Assembly: GCA_024235215.1 (NCBI GenBank)
Contig: JACKMU010000003.1
Location: 62,001-126,000 of the forward strand
From: Chromatiaceae bacterium
GTDB lineage: Bacteria; Pseudomonadota; Gammaproteobacteria; Chromatiales; Chromatiaceae
Direction: 5' to 3'
DNA: 64,000 nucleotides
Both the position numbers and the translations under genes were made by a program. Positions 16,828 through 26,471 of the stretch are shown here, in pieces. The notes under the pieces are model-generated. The model did not search any database and was not told the origin of the DNA. It worked only from the letters and a program-made list of their open reading frames with translations. Within the stretch, counting starts at the first letter, position 1. Each line of letters starts with the position of its first letter.

Positions 16828-17721
16828 TCAGCGCTTGTACGGGGAGCGCCCACCGTCGGGGCGCACTGAAAAACGGCGGTAGCTCCACTGATACTGCAAT
16901 GGACAACGACGTACACAAGCCTCCACGCCCTGGTTCAGTGCGGTTGCGGCAACCACCGGATCCGGATCATCCACCCCATCAGGCGCGGAAAAAAAGTGCA
17001 TGCGGTAGCCGCTGGCAGCAGGCAGCCGCTCCACATAGGTGTAGAGAACCGCGGCGCCAGTCTGGCGCACCAGACGATTCACCAAAACCATGGTCAAGGC
17101 CGGAATATCAAAAAATGGCGCGAACACGCCAGCACTCTTACTGGCATGGCGTGGCTGTTGGTCCGGTAGAATGCCAACGATTTCGTGGCGATGCAGTGCC
17201 TGATACAACGCCTTCACCCCGGACGGAGAAGTCGGCACTGGCCGCGCGCCACTCTGCGCCCGCCCACGGGTGATGATGTGCTCCAAAGCAGGCTCTCTCG
17301 GCGGCCGATAGAGGATAGTTGTTGGTGCAAGCCGTGCAATATAGTGTGCTCCCAACTCCCAAGCCCCGAGGTGGGGTGTCAGAAAGATCAAACCGCGCCT
17401 CTGCCGGAGCATCTGCTCCGGCAATTCAGCGCCCTCTCCCAGTTGCAGCAATTCATCCACATACCGGACTCCGCGCCGCCAATGGGCCGGTAATTCAAAA
17501 AGTGTCCTGGCACTTTCGATCAGATTGAGACGCAGCATCTGCTCCTGCTGCGCTGTGGTGAGTTGTGGAAAGCAGAGCTTGATATTAACCCGGGCAGTAT
17601 CGCGTTCCCGGTTGGAAAAATGGTACAAAACCCAACCGAATAATACGCCCAGGTGCTGATTCACCCACAACGGCAAACGGGAAAGCCATTCGATTAGCCA
17701 TACAATCAATTTTGAACGCAT
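16828..17721 (-). CDS. Lysophospholipid/Lipid A acyltransferase (LpxL/HtrB family)
   Basis: 297 aa. Inner-membrane acyltransferase that adds a secondary acyl chain in lipid A biosynthesis. The catalytic HxxxxE motif is seen as HLGAWE near residue 117, with the preceding GLIFLTPHLG, and downstream GILPDQQP as in the family. N-terminal hydrophobic segment LIVWLIEWLSRLPLWV. Length is close to LpxL (about 300). Which position on lipid A is acylated cannot be told. It lies upstream of the VWA gene, 128 bases away. Confidence 0.88.
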   Translation of the reverse strand: MRSKLIVWLIEWLSRLPLWVNQHLGVLFGWVLYHFSNRERDTARVNIKLCFPQLTTAQQEQMLRLNLIESARTLFELPAHWRRGVRYVDELLQLGEGAELPEQMLRQRRGLIFLTPHLGAWELGAHYIARLAPTTILYRPPREPALEHIITRGRAQSGARPVPTSPSGVKALYQALHRHEIVGILPDQQPRHASKSAGVFAPFFDIPALTMVLVNRLVRQTGAAVLYTYVERLPAASGYRMHFFSAPDGVDDPDPVVAATALNQGVEACVRRCPLQYQWSYRRFSVRPDGGRSPYKR

Positions 17722-17905
17722 AAACTCTGTTTATTTGGTATAAAGTAAGCGGCTATTATATTGCATTACCGAGGGCTTCTACTTATCAACGACCGCAAGC
17801 TCCCTGGTAGGGAGAAAAGAGAGGTCGAGAATCTGAGCTGATGCTCCGCAACATCGGTTTTGCCAGCAGTTTAATTTCCAGCATCAACACCACGGAGTTT
17901 TTATA

Positions 17906-18334
17906 ATGAGTGACCACGAACCGACCGGACTGACACCGCAAAAAGCATTAAAACTAATGGAGGAAGATCCGCGCGCCATCCTGGTGGATATTCGTTCCAG
18001 TATGGAGTTTCTCTTTGTCGGCCACCCCAAAGGAGCGGTGCATGTACCATGGATCGACGAGCCTGACTGGACGGTGAACCCGGATTTTGTCACCGACATA
18101 CGCAAACTTCTGCTCGGCGGGGCCATTTGCACGATAGATGACGGCTGCGCACCGGTAATTCTGATCTGCCGCAGTGGCAAGCGCTCACTGGATGCGGGTA
18201 AACTGCTGCTAAAGTCAGGTTTCAGGAGGGTGTTTCACGTCGATGAGGGATTCGAGGGTGATCTTGACGAAAAGCACCATCGCAGCTCTTTCAACGGCTG
18301 GCGCTACCACGGCCTTCCGTGGGAGCAGTGCTAA
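17906..18334 (+). CDS. Rhodanese-domain sulfurtransferase
   Basis: 142 aa, a single rhodanese domain. The active-site loop is CRSGKRS (about residues 89-95), with the persulfide-forming cysteine and the usual helix after it; the N-terminal LVDIRSSMEFLFVGHPKGAVHVPW is typical. No signal peptide, so cytoplasmic. Single-domain rhodaneses commonly feed sulfur in sulfur oxidisers, but a link to Dsr here is only inferred. ATG 17906 has a GGAG site 9 bases upstream. Confidence 0.92.
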   Translation: MSDHEPTGLTPQKALKLMEEDPRAILVDIRSSMEFLFVGHPKGAVHVPWIDEPDWTVNPDFVTDIRKLLLGGAICTIDDGCAPVILICRSGKRSLDAGKLLLKSGFRRVFHVDEGFEGDLDEKHHRSSFNGWRYHGLPWEQC

Positions 18335-18416
18335 CCATGGACACCGTTAACAGCTTGAACCAGAGGCTATGGAGTGCCAACATGCGCTTTGCTTATTTCA
18401 TTGTTACAGGAATCCG

Positions 18417-18842
18417 ATGAAAACAATCTTCAGTTCCCCCTCGGATGCGGAAGATGCCTACTATGACGCAATAGATGAAGGCGACCTGGAGAAGATGATG
18501 TCAGTCTGGGCCAATTCAGAAGATGTCGCCTGTCTTCTGCCGATGCGGCCCATGGTATACGGTAGGCGTGCAATTCAGGAGACTTGGACACAGCTGCTTA
18601 CACCGGAGTATCGTGTGGATATCAGCGTCAACCACCTGAGATGGATCGAGCAGGGCAATGTTGCGATTCATCTGCTGGAGGAGGTCGTAACACCGGTTGA
18701 CAGCAACCAGTCTCAGCCGCCGATCTATGCCAGTAACGTCTACTGTCGGAATGGCGCCGGCTGGCAGCTGCTGCTGCACCTCAACTCTCCCGCTCCACCG
18801 CCCATGCCAGCGGGCGTGCTGCCTCCTCTCCCTGGTAGCTGA
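18417..18842 (+). CDS. NTF2/SnoaL-like small protein
   Basis: 141 aa from ATG 18417 (ACAGGA just upstream); the frame opens earlier at 18369 but without a ribosome site. The start SPSDAEDAYYDAIDEGDLEKMMSVW and the motif MVYGRRAIQETW are those of the cone-shaped NTF2-like fold (YybH/SgcJ type). The last residues are Pro-rich. The fold serves many enzyme and binding roles; no specific function can be assigned. It follows the rhodanese gene after 82 bases. Confidence 0.8.
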   Translation: MKTIFSSPSDAEDAYYDAIDEGDLEKMMSVWANSEDVACLLPMRPMVYGRRAIQETWTQLLTPEYRVDISVNHLRWIEQGNVAIHLLEEVVTPVDSNQSQPPIYASNVYCRNGAGWQLLLHLNSPAPPPMPAGVLPPLPGS

Positions 18843-18846
18843 GAGG

Positions 18847-20304
18847 TTAGCCGGTATCTGTCTGGCAAGCCAGCCCACCCTGATCAGGTGCTACACCGCT
18901 CTTCTGCTGCTGTGCCTCATCGGATAACGCCAGTTCATCCAGCTCAACCCGTTCGATGCGCTCGAATCGCGCACTGATCCGGCGCGCGGAGAGTTGCGCC
19001 TCCTCTACATCCCGGTTGGCTTGACGAATATGCTGTGAGAGGCGCTCCATACGCTCCTGGAACCGGCTGAAGTCGCGTGCCAGAAAATTCAGATGTCTCT
19101 GAATCAGATCGATCTGTTCACGCGTAGCGGCATCCTTCAGCGCCGCCCTGGCGGTGGTCAATATCGCCATCATCGTGGTGGGAGAGGCAAGCCAGACGTG
19201 CTTCTGCCAGGCCTCCTCAACCAATTCCGGATGATGTGCGTGGATCTCGGCAAACACCGATTCAGCGGGAATGAACATCATCGCACCGTCGGTAGTTTCC
19301 GCTGGGATGATGTAGCGATCCGCGATGGCGGTGATATGACGACGAATATCGTTGCGGAATCGGACGGCGGCCCGGGCACGCTCCGTCTCCGCTGCATCCA
19401 CGTCGGTCATACGCTGATAATTCTCCAGCGGAAACTTGGAGTCGACCACGATGGTGCCAGTCGGTTCCGGCAGAAACAGTACGCAGTCGGCGCGGTTGCC
19501 GTTGCTCAAACTGTATTGCAGCGCGAAACTACGTTCCGGCATGATGTTGCGCACCAGCGAATTGAGCTGAACCTCGCCGAAAGCACCGCGCGAACGCTTG
19601 TCGGAGAGCACCTCCTGCAGGGTGACCACGTTGTTGGAGAGTTCGGTGATGCGCCGCTGAGCTTCATCGATTCGAGTCAGGTGTTCCAGTACCTTGCTGA
19701 AGGTCTCGGTGGTCCGTTCAAAGCCTTCGCTCAGCCGCTTATCGACCTGGCCGCTGATCTCACGCAGACGGGAGTCTGTCGACTGATTGAGGTGCTCCAG
19801 CCGGTTGCCCACCTCTTTCGCATTGGCCTCCAGCCCGGTCAGCAGTTGTCGGCCGATACCCTCCAGGCCACGCGTCATCTCCACCTGCTGCGCAATTCGG
19901 TGCTCACCCAGACTCTTATCCAATAGCTGTTGCAGTCGGTCAATCCGCTGCGCCAGATCGACACGCAGATTGCCGGAGTCGTCGGCGATATGCTTCTGCA
20001 TCTCACCGAAGCGCCGTTCCAGCGCCTGATAGAGGCGTGATACCTGAACCAACAGGCGCCGCTGCAGCAATTCCAACTCCTTACGCTGGTCAGCCGCGCC
20101 CACAGAGAGTTCCGCGACCACCGCCTTCTCCAGGCTGCGCTGCAACTCCTGAATCCGGTCGAAGCCACTGGCATTCCATTGGCGCTCCTCCTCCAGATGG
20201 CGCAACAGGCGTGACTGGCGTAACAGCAGCGCGATCAGTCCTGGCAGCAGCAGCCCCTGCAGAAGTAGAATCCAGTAAATTGGGTCGTTCGCAAACGCTT
20301 TCAT
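18847..20304 (-). CDS. rmuC: DNA recombination protein RmuC
   Basis: 485 aa. N-terminal membrane helix (IYWILLLQGLLLPGLIALLL), a long coiled-coil to about residue 220, and the RmuC nuclease-like domain with VVDSKFPLENYQRM (about 310-323), AMMFIPAESVFAEI and the HVWLASPTTMMAIL strand. RmuC limits inversions at short inverted repeats. Length matches the family. It converges on the NTF2-like gene, whose stop is 4 bases away, and is divergent to mtaB. Confidence 0.93.
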   Translation of the reverse strand: MKAFANDPIYWILLLQGLLLPGLIALLLRQSRLLRHLEEERQWNASGFDRIQELQRSLEKAVVAELSVGAADQRKELELLQRRLLVQVSRLYQALERRFGEMQKHIADDSGNLRVDLAQRIDRLQQLLDKSLGEHRIAQQVEMTRGLEGIGRQLLTGLEANAKEVGNRLEHLNQSTDSRLREISGQVDKRLSEGFERTTETFSKVLEHLTRIDEAQRRITELSNNVVTLQEVLSDKRSRGAFGEVQLNSLVRNIMPERSFALQYSLSNGNRADCVLFLPEPTGTIVVDSKFPLENYQRMTDVDAAETERARAAVRFRNDIRRHITAIADRYIIPAETTDGAMMFIPAESVFAEIHAHHPELVEEAWQKHVWLASPTTMMAILTTARAALKDAATREQIDLIQRHLNFLARDFSRFQERMERLSQHIRQANRDVEEAQLSARRISARFERIERVELDELALSDEAQQQKSGVAPDQGGLACQTDTG

Positions 20305-20437
20305 GACTCATGCAATTGATCGATTGTTCACTCTACCCACAGCTATAACAGAGGCGAGGCTCAAATGGTGAGCCTCTTGCATTCATTGCCGTCTGTCGTA
20401 AACTCTGCCGTTTTCCACTCCAGCAGATACCTGCAAC

Positions 20438-21760
20438 ATGCATGTCCACCTGAAAACCCTCGGCTGTCGCCTCAACGAAGCGGAACTGGAGAGCTGGGTG
20501 CGCGATTTTCAGTCCCGAGGTCACAGCATCACGGACAGATTGACGGACGCCGACCTGGTGGTAGTAAATACCTGCGCAGTCACCGGCGAAGCGATGCGCA
20601 AGTCACGCAAGCTGATGCATCGGGTGCAACGGGACAACCCCAGTGCCAAACTGGTGGTAAGCGGCTGCTTCGCCTCACTCGATCCGACCCAGAACGCCCA
20701 ATCACTGGGGGTCGACCTGCTGATCCCAAACCAGGAGAAAGACCACCTGGTCGAGATTGCCAGCCGTGAACTGGATCTGCATGCCATGCCCGAGCTGGCC
20801 ACATTGCCGGGAAGCAACAGCCTGCTGGCCAGCGGCAGACAACGCGCTTTCATCAAAATCCAGGACGGCTGCCGATATCAGTGCACCTTCTGCGTAGTCA
20901 CCCTTGCCCGCGGTGATGAAAAAAGCAAACCTGAAGATCACATTATCCGTGAAATCAATATACTACAACAACAGGGTGTCCAGGAGGCAGTGCTGACGGG
21001 AGTACACCTCGGTGGTTACGGCAGCGACAGCAATAGCGATCTGAGCCGACTCGTCAGCAGCATACTCAGTGAAACCGATATTCCACGGTTACGGCTGGGA
21101 GCGGTCGAGCCCTGGGATCTGCCGGATAATTTCTGGTCGTTGTTCCACAATCGGCGATTCATGCCTCATCTGCACCTGCCGCTGCAGAGTGGTTCCGACA
21201 GTGTCCTCAAGCGCATGGCGCGCCGCTGCAAGAGTGCTGAGTTTCAACGGCTGGTGGAGCAGGCTCGCGCCGAGGTGCCCGACTTCAATCTGAGCACCGA
21301 TATCATCGTCGGATTTCCCGGTGAGACCGAGCGGGAGTGGCAGCAGACGCTCGATCTGGTCGAGCGGATCGGGTTCGGTCACCTGCACATCTTTGGCTAC
21401 TCACCACGTCCTGGCACACGCGCTGCCCGCCTGCCCGATGCCATTCCGAAAGCGGTGATCCGGGCACGTAGCCAGCAGTTGCACCAGATTGGCAAACAGA
21501 TGAAAAAGGAGCTGTTGGAGCGTTATCTGGGGCGGCAGTTTCCAGTGTTGATCGAAAGCGATCAATCAGCAGAGGGGGCGCTGCCAGCAGGCTACACTCC
21601 CAATTTCCTGCGCGTCCTTATCGAAAAAGCCCAGAGTGCCGGAGATCTGACCAACAACATCCGTACGGTCCGCTGCCGGGAACTCTCTGCTGAAGGGGAT
21701 GCGCTTATCGGGGAAGTGGTGGATCGACCGAGCTCGGCCAGTCCGCGAATGGCATCATAG
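20438..21760 (+). CDS. mtaB: tRNA t6A37 methylthiotransferase MtaB
   Basis: 440 aa radical SAM methylthiotransferase that converts t6A37 to ms2t6A37 in tRNA. The N-terminal UPF0004 domain has cluster cysteines at GCRLNEAE, NTCAVT and SGCFAS; the radical SAM motif is CRYQCTFC (about residues 146-153); a TRAM-like end follows. The sequence EAELESW and the NxCAVT pattern favour MtaB over MiaB. The last ten residues are variable. No operon partner. Confidence 0.93.
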   Translation: MHVHLKTLGCRLNEAELESWVRDFQSRGHSITDRLTDADLVVVNTCAVTGEAMRKSRKLMHRVQRDNPSAKLVVSGCFASLDPTQNAQSLGVDLLIPNQEKDHLVEIASRELDLHAMPELATLPGSNSLLASGRQRAFIKIQDGCRYQCTFCVVTLARGDEKSKPEDHIIREINILQQQGVQEAVLTGVHLGGYGSDSNSDLSRLVSSILSETDIPRLRLGAVEPWDLPDNFWSLFHNRRFMPHLHLPLQSGSDSVLKRMARRCKSAEFQRLVEQARAEVPDFNLSTDIIVGFPGETEREWQQTLDLVERIGFGHLHIFGYSPRPGTRAARLPDAIPKAVIRARSQQLHQIGKQMKKELLERYLGRQFPVLIESDQSAEGALPAGYTPNFLRVLIEKAQSAGDLTNNIRTVRCRELSAEGDALIGEVVDRPSSASPRMAS

Positions 21761-21775
21761 CCACTGCTGCGACGC

Positions 21776-22324
21776 TCATTCGTTGACCACCCCATTCCCC
21801 AGCAAGTGTAGCCGTTCCGGGGTGATGATATAGGCGAGATAAAGTCCCAGTTCCCGGTTCCAGCCCAGTTCGACACGCCACGGAATCCGCTCCGACTCCC
21901 AGATCAACAGCGCTTTGCCTTCACCCCGTTCTATTGCGCCGATCTTCGCCGCCAAACCGGCTTTTCCGGCGGGAAACAAGCTCTCCTCCCGCGGCCTGCC
22001 ATATTGCTCAGTGATCTGGTTGCGCATCTCCCGGTAGCGGCCACTGGTCGCAGGATCAAACTTTCGCAGCACCTTATAAATTTTACCCTGGTAAGCCATC
22101 ACATAATCCAACTCCCGACCAACCGGATAGATCAGCGCGAATCTTTCTCCCTCCCGTTGCTGGTGGATACTGCCTGGCTTGCGCCGTCCCAGCTCGACCA
22201 CATCCCCCCCAAGGCAGTACTGACTAAACACTTTCAGAAGACAGGATTGATCCGCCAACAACTGCTTTGTGCTTGACAACAACAACGTGTAAATCAGTAA
22301 TTGCAGTAATTTCAACAGCTTCAT
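21776..22324 (-). CDS. Uncharacterised exported protein
   Basis: 182 aa with a clear N-terminal signal (KLLKLLQLLIYTLLLSSTKQLLA, cleavage near LAD). The mature part carries two cysteines (SCLLKVFSQYC) that may form a disulfide, then a mixed alpha/beta domain ending near PERLHLLG. It is co-directional with and 14 bases upstream of nothing further; xthA ends at 22339 just upstream on the same strand, so both may share a transcript. No family recognised. Confidence 0.68.
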   Translation of the reverse strand: MKLLKLLQLLIYTLLLSSTKQLLADQSCLLKVFSQYCLGGDVVELGRRKPGSIHQQREGERFALIYPVGRELDYVMAYQGKIYKVLRKFDPATSGRYREMRNQITEQYGRPREESLFPAGKAGLAAKIGAIERGEGKALLIWESERIPWRVELGWNRELGLYLAYIITPERLHLLGNGVVNE

Positions 22325-22338
22325 ATCTCAACGACGAA

Positions 22339-23154
22339 CTACAGATCGAATTCGGCCCAGACCGGGCAGTGATCCGATGGCCGCTCCATTGCACGGATAT
22401 CATAGGCAATTCCCACATCCTTACAGCGTCTGTTCAACGCCGGGGTCGCGAGAATCAGATCGATGCGTAAGCCACGTTTCGGCTCCCGCTCAAATCCCCT
22501 GCTACGGTAGTCGAACCAACTGAAACAGTTGCCAGCGTCCGGGCGCAGCGAACGGAAGGTATCCTCCAACCCCCAACCGATCAGCCGTGCCATCCAGGCA
22601 CGCTCCTCAGGAAGAAAACTGCACTTTCCGGTACGCAGCCATCTTTTTGCGTTGTCCTCGCCAATGCCTATATCCAGATCGACCGGTGCAATGTTCATAT
22701 CACCGACCACCAGCAGGTTCTCATCCGGAGCGAATGAACTGTCGAGATAGGCCATCAAATCATTGTAGAACTTCTCTTTGGCGGGAAATTTGACCGCGTG
22801 ATCTCGACTCTCCCCCTGAGGAAAATAGCCGTTGACCACAGTCACCAGGTCACCGCTTGCGCCGCGATAAACCGCACTGATCATACGCCGCTGCGCATCA
22901 TCCGCATCGTTGGCGTATCCCTTCAGCACCGACAATGGCTCTTGCCGGGAAAGCAGTGCCACCCCGTAATGGCTTTTCTGCCCGAAAAAATGGGCACGGT
23001 AGCCCAATGCTTCCACCGCTGCGACGGGAAACTCTTCGTCCTGAACCTTGCTCTCCTGAATAGCGATGATATCCGGATCGTAGCGACGTACCAACGCTTC
23101 GAGTTGGTGCTCGCGGGCGCGGATACCATTGGTATTGAAAGAGACCACTTTCAT
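22339..23154 (-). CDS. xthA: Exodeoxyribonuclease III
   Basis: 271 aa from ATG 23154, beginning MKVVSFNTNGIRA, the usual start of the family; the open frame continues upstream to 23697 but that part is non-homologous and overlaps tatD on the other strand. Catalytic motifs: QESKVQDEEFP (about 33-43), GDMNIAP (about 150-156) and the terminal SDHCPVW. Mg2+-dependent AP endonuclease and 3'-5' exonuclease in base excision repair. Divergent from tatD with 150 bases between. Confidence 0.95.
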   Translation of the reverse strand: MKVVSFNTNGIRAREHQLEALVRRYDPDIIAIQESKVQDEEFPVAAVEALGYRAHFFGQKSHYGVALLSRQEPLSVLKGYANDADDAQRRMISAVYRGASGDLVTVVNGYFPQGESRDHAVKFPAKEKFYNDLMAYLDSSFAPDENLLVVGDMNIAPVDLDIGIGEDNAKRWLRTGKCSFLPEERAWMARLIGWGLEDTFRSLRPDAGNCFSWFDYRSRGFEREPKRGLRIDLILATPALNRRCKDVGIAYDIRAMERPSDHCPVWAEFDL

Positions 23155-23304
23155 CTCAGACTCTCCAGCGTTGTCAATATAGATGGCGCTGCCACAGCAG
23201 TGTGCCAGTAACGAGCTTACCTGAGCTACACTCAACGTGAAACTACTGATTACCATCCTGCCGATGCGGTAGGAACAGCAAAGACAGCCACCAACGGACG
23301 ATGC

Positions 23305-24078
23305 ATGAGCATGAAAATAATTGACTCCCACTGCCACTTCGATGATGCGCGCTTCGATCCTGACCGCGACGCCGCCTATCATCGCGCCCAGGCCGCTGGC
23401 GTAGTAGCGCTGATTGTTCCCGCAGTGACCCGGGAGTCCTGGAGCAAGTTGCAACGGATCTGCCGGAGCTATGCTGGCCTCCACCCCGCCTACGGCCTCC
23501 ATCCGATGTTCATGCAGCAACATCGGGCCAGTGATATCGATGCGCTTGATCTTCAACTCAGCCGCGCAGAAGCGGTTGCTGTAGGCGAATGCGGGCTCGA
23601 CTTCTATATAGAACAACCCGACCGTGCCGGTCAGACAGCGCTGTTTACCGCACAGCTGGCGCTGGCCGAGAAATACAACCTGCCGGTAATCATCCATGCA
23701 CGCAAGGCGGTCGAGGAGGTGCTCAACCTGCTGCGCCGGTTCCCGCGCTTGCGCGGCGTACTACACAGCTACTCAGGTAGTGAGCAGCAGGCACATCGGC
23801 TGATCGAGAGGGGCTTCCTGATGAGCTTCGGCGGACCGCTCACCTACCCTAACGCCAAACGGTTACATAAGCTGGTGAGCCGACTGCCGCTGGAGTCGAT
23901 CATGCTGGAAAGCGATGCTCCGGACCAGCCCGATGCAGATCACCGGGGCGGTAGAAACGAACCGGCGCTACTCGGCAGCGTACTGCAGCTGCTGGCGGAA
24001 ATCAGAAGCGAGAGCAGTGAAGAGATCGCCCGGCAGACCACGGCCAATGCAGTCAACCTGTTCGCAATAGAAATTTGA
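23305..24078 (+). CDS. tatD: TatD-family metal-dependent DNase
   Basis: 257 aa (ATG 23305; ATG 23311 also possible). TIM-barrel hydrolase with metal ligands in DSHCHFDD (HxH), GECGLDF, VIIHARKA, LHSYSGS and LESDAPDQ, all intact. TatD/YcfH-type enzymes act on DNA 3' ends or D-aminoacyl substrates; exact substrate cannot be told from sequence. A pair with the divergent xthA is suggestive of DNA repair. Confidence 0.93.
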   Translation: MSMKIIDSHCHFDDARFDPDRDAAYHRAQAAGVVALIVPAVTRESWSKLQRICRSYAGLHPAYGLHPMFMQQHRASDIDALDLQLSRAEAVAVGECGLDFYIEQPDRAGQTALFTAQLALAEKYNLPVIIHARKAVEEVLNLLRRFPRLRGVLHSYSGSEQQAHRLIERGFLMSFGGPLTYPNAKRLHKLVSRLPLESIMLESDAPDQPDADHRGGRNEPALLGSVLQLLAEIRSESSEEIARQTTANAVNLFAIEI

Positions 24079-24164
24079 TGTCCAGCCCAAAAAAGAATCG
24101 CTATTGAGGATCACGGCAGCTGGCTCTACCATAACGCTCCCGTAGCGTCGGCCCGGTTTCCGTT

Positions 24165-24869
24165 ATGTTCATCGAGAGTTACTATTCAGAGGATCGCCAA
24201 GGCATTCGTTTTTCCCGACAGCAGGCGAGCGATTTCGCCAAAAAGATTGCCGACGACTTCAACCCGCTGCATAACCCGGATGCCAAACTCTTCTGCGTTC
24301 CCGGGGATCTGCTGTTCGCACTGGTATTGACAAAGTATGGTGTCAGTAAGCAGATGCGCTTCACTTTTCTCGGTATGGTCGACGACCGCCAGCTGCTGCA
24401 CTTCTCGAGATCGGAAACGGGTTCGCTGAGCCTGATCGATGACACGGGAAAAAGCTGCCTGGAGGTGGAGTGCAGCGGTGAACAGAGTCAGGAGAACGAT
24501 CTCGTGGAGAGTCTGACACGAAACTATGTAGCCTTTTCAGGCCACACTTTTCCGCACATCCTGATCCCGTTGATGTCGCAGCACCAGGTGATGATCAATC
24601 CTGCCCGCCCGATCATCATCTACCAAAGTATGGAGATCGACCTGGAGCGGATGGATATCCCGTCAGTTGAGCTGCAGTTCACCGGCGCGGATCTAGAGGT
24701 CGACGGGAAACGCGGCAACGTGCGGCTCGACTTTCATCTCAACCACGCGGAAGAGAGCGTAGGCAAAGGGCGAAAATATATGGCCATGCGCGGTCTGCGC
24801 CCATTTGACCAGGTGGTGGTCGACGAGATCGTTGCAAGTTATATGAACTATAAGGCTCCGGTGATCTGA
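24165..24869 (+). CDS. DUF3581 family protein (hot-dog-like)
   Basis: 234 aa. Matches the gammaproteobacterial DUF3581 group: the start MFIESYYSEDRQGIRFSR and the segment DDFNPLHNPDAKLF (about 30-43). That segment resembles the hydratase-2 motif of MaoC-type hot-dog enzymes (D-x-N-P-x-H), so a role with acyl thioesters is possible, but the rest is not typical and this is inference. Soluble, cytoplasmic, no partner gene. Confidence 0.82.
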   Translation: MFIESYYSEDRQGIRFSRQQASDFAKKIADDFNPLHNPDAKLFCVPGDLLFALVLTKYGVSKQMRFTFLGMVDDRQLLHFSRSETGSLSLIDDTGKSCLEVECSGEQSQENDLVESLTRNYVAFSGHTFPHILIPLMSQHQVMINPARPIIIYQSMEIDLERMDIPSVELQFTGADLEVDGKRGNVRLDFHLNHAEESVGKGRKYMAMRGLRPFDQVVVDEIVASYMNYKAPVI

Positions 24870-24887
24870 CAGAAGTGGCCACCCAAA

Positions 24888-25238
24888 TCATTCATCGCGT
24901 GGAATCAATTGTCGTATCAGATCCATTGCAGCGGTGAAAAAGTCTTCATCGGGCCGCTCGTCACAATAGATCCGAATGCGCCGCAGTGCGCTGTTGGGAT
25001 CTCCTCCCCGCAGCACATCCCTACCTGTAGCCAGCGACAACCCGGTTACCAGCCCCGACGTCCAGCCGCGGTAATGAAGGTACTCGGAGATGGCGCCCTC
25101 ATCCCCGGACTCCCAGCCTGTGAATGCCGCGAGAAACTCCCTGCACGGTTTCACACCATAGCCCCAGACCTGCTGCTTCTCCTGAGCCGCAACCCCAAGT
25201 GAGCACAAACACAGTATCAGAAGTATTACTCTTTTCAT
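24888..25238 (-). CDS. Small exported protein
   Basis: 116 aa from ATG 25238, with AGGGA nine bases upstream; the frame extends to 25283 without a better site. Signal peptide MKRVILLILCLCSLGVAA with cleavage near AAQ. The mature protein has GVKPCREFLAAF and RIYCDERP, two cysteines that probably pair, as in small periplasmic HdeA-like or Rap1a-type proteins. Converges on DUF3581 gene. Function unknown. Confidence 0.7.
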   Translation of the reverse strand: MKRVILLILCLCSLGVAAQEKQQVWGYGVKPCREFLAAFTGWESGDEGAISEYLHYRGWTSGLVTGLSLATGRDVLRGGDPNSALRRIRIYCDERPDEDFFTAAMDLIRQLIPRDE

Positions 25239-25760
25239 CCAGATTCCCTTGCACTGAAAAAGCTTCTTAAGGTGGAATCCCAATAAAGTGATCCGCCGTT
25301 ACACCTGCCGCAATACCGAATGATCCGCTAAACGTAACTACCCCATACCCTATGGGTTATAAGAAGGGTGCGTGCCGGATCAGTGATAGCACAATGCGAC
25401 GACAGGCTTTAGGGCTGAGGGCCAAAGACCTATCACAGCTACTCTTGGTCCTCGGCCCTGGACCCTCATTTGAAACTACCGAGCTATTCAAATGGATTCA
25501 CCGTGAACCGGGCAAGTAGTTACCCGTAAACAATATAATAACCAGCCGGCGGCGTGAATCCTGCTGATTGGCGCAATCACTTTCACGCTACACCTTACCT
25601 TATCTGACCCAAGTAGACAGATCGAGTTAAAAAGCGATTGTGCTGGGCAGAGGCCAGGATTGAAGATAATCTGTTCCTTGCCGTCGCTATTGGACTGCCC
25701 GAAAACATCCATAAATATCTTAGCGGCACGGACGTCAGCAGTGCCAAGGGCCAGAAATAG
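25239..25760. other. Gene-free gap with a REP-like hairpin
   Basis: 522 bases without a credible gene. It holds one strong imperfect inverted repeat: AGGGCTGAGGGCCAAAG (25411-25427) against CTTGGTCCTCGGCCCT (25444-25459), and a smaller CCCATA/TATGGG dyad near 25350. The promoters for the small exported gene and the 25761 gene should lie here; none was pinpointed. Confidence 0.5.
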
Positions 25761-26471
25761 ATGTCAAAAATCATTTTTATCATTTTCGTCGCGGTCGTGA
25801 TCGTCGCCGCCATCTATTACGAAAAACGCCGGGGAGACGATATGTCGCAACTGGCGAAGCAGTTGGGGTTCGATTTTCACCCTGGTCAGCACCGACTCCC
25901 TGTCGAACTGGACGAAGCAGGCTTCGACCTCTTCACCCAGGGCCCACCCAACATAAGAAACCGCATGCACGGGATGCGTGGGAGCCTGGAAATCACCCTG
26001 TTCGATTTCAGCTACGCCGCCACTACCGCTGGTGAGGGTCAGCGCAGCCATCCGGTCGCCGATGACTACAACAACATAGAGACCCGCAATCAGAGCGTAG
26101 TCTGGATACGATCAACCCAATCGCTTCCCGACTTCGACCTCAGCCCCAGACGAATACACCGGCGCAGCGTCGCATCCCGCTTTGGCCTGCAACAGGTCAC
26201 CTTTGATGGCAATGATCGATTCAATCAGCAGCACATACTGCTGGCGCGGGATGGAGAGCGTGTCCGGGCACTGTTCAACCAAGCGCTGTTCGACTTCCTG
26301 GCGGAGCATCCACATTTGGTGATTGAATCCCGTGGTCAGAACGCGCTCATCTACCGCTTCGAAAAACTGCCTGACCCGACCTCTGTTCCGCGGTTTCTGG
26401 ACGATGCGGTCGGACTGCTGGAGCTTTTCCAGCAGTCCGCGGGCAAGTCGCTCAACCGTAGAGAAAACTGA
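25761..26471 (+). CDS. Uncharacterised membrane-anchored protein
   Basis: 236 aa. N-terminal membrane helix (IIFIIFVAVVIVAAIYY) and then a soluble domain, probably cytoplasmic, with the paired strands GSLEITLFDFSYA and NQSVVWIRSTQSL. No cysteine or catalytic motif. Its last 20 bases overlap the end of the M6 protease gene on the opposite strand. The pattern resembles generic proteobacterial proteins annotated as hypothetical; no family name known to me. Confidence 0.72.
   Translation: MSKIIFIIFVAVVIVAAIYYEKRRGDDMSQLAKQLGFDFHPGQHRLPVELDEAGFDLFTQGPPNIRNRMHGMRGSLEITLFDFSYAATTAGEGQRSHPVADDYNNIETRNQSVVWIRSTQSLPDFDLSPRRIHRRSVASRFGLQQVTFDGNDRFNQQHILLARDGERVRALFNQALFDFLAEHPHLVIESRGQNALIYRFEKLPDPTSVPRFLDDAVGLLELFQQSAGKSLNRREN

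Noticed and set aside
23155..23697. N-terminal extension of the xthA frame
   Set aside because: Non-homologous sequence overlapping tatD; the family start MKVVSFNTNG is at 23154.
25411..25459. Hairpin as a transcription terminator
   Set aside because: It is about 175 bases from the nearest gene start and not downstream of any gene end; there is no T-run. Treated as a REP-like dyad.
25488..25712. 74-aa minus frame in the 25239-25760 gap
   Set aside because: No ribosome site, mixed composition and no recognisable fold.
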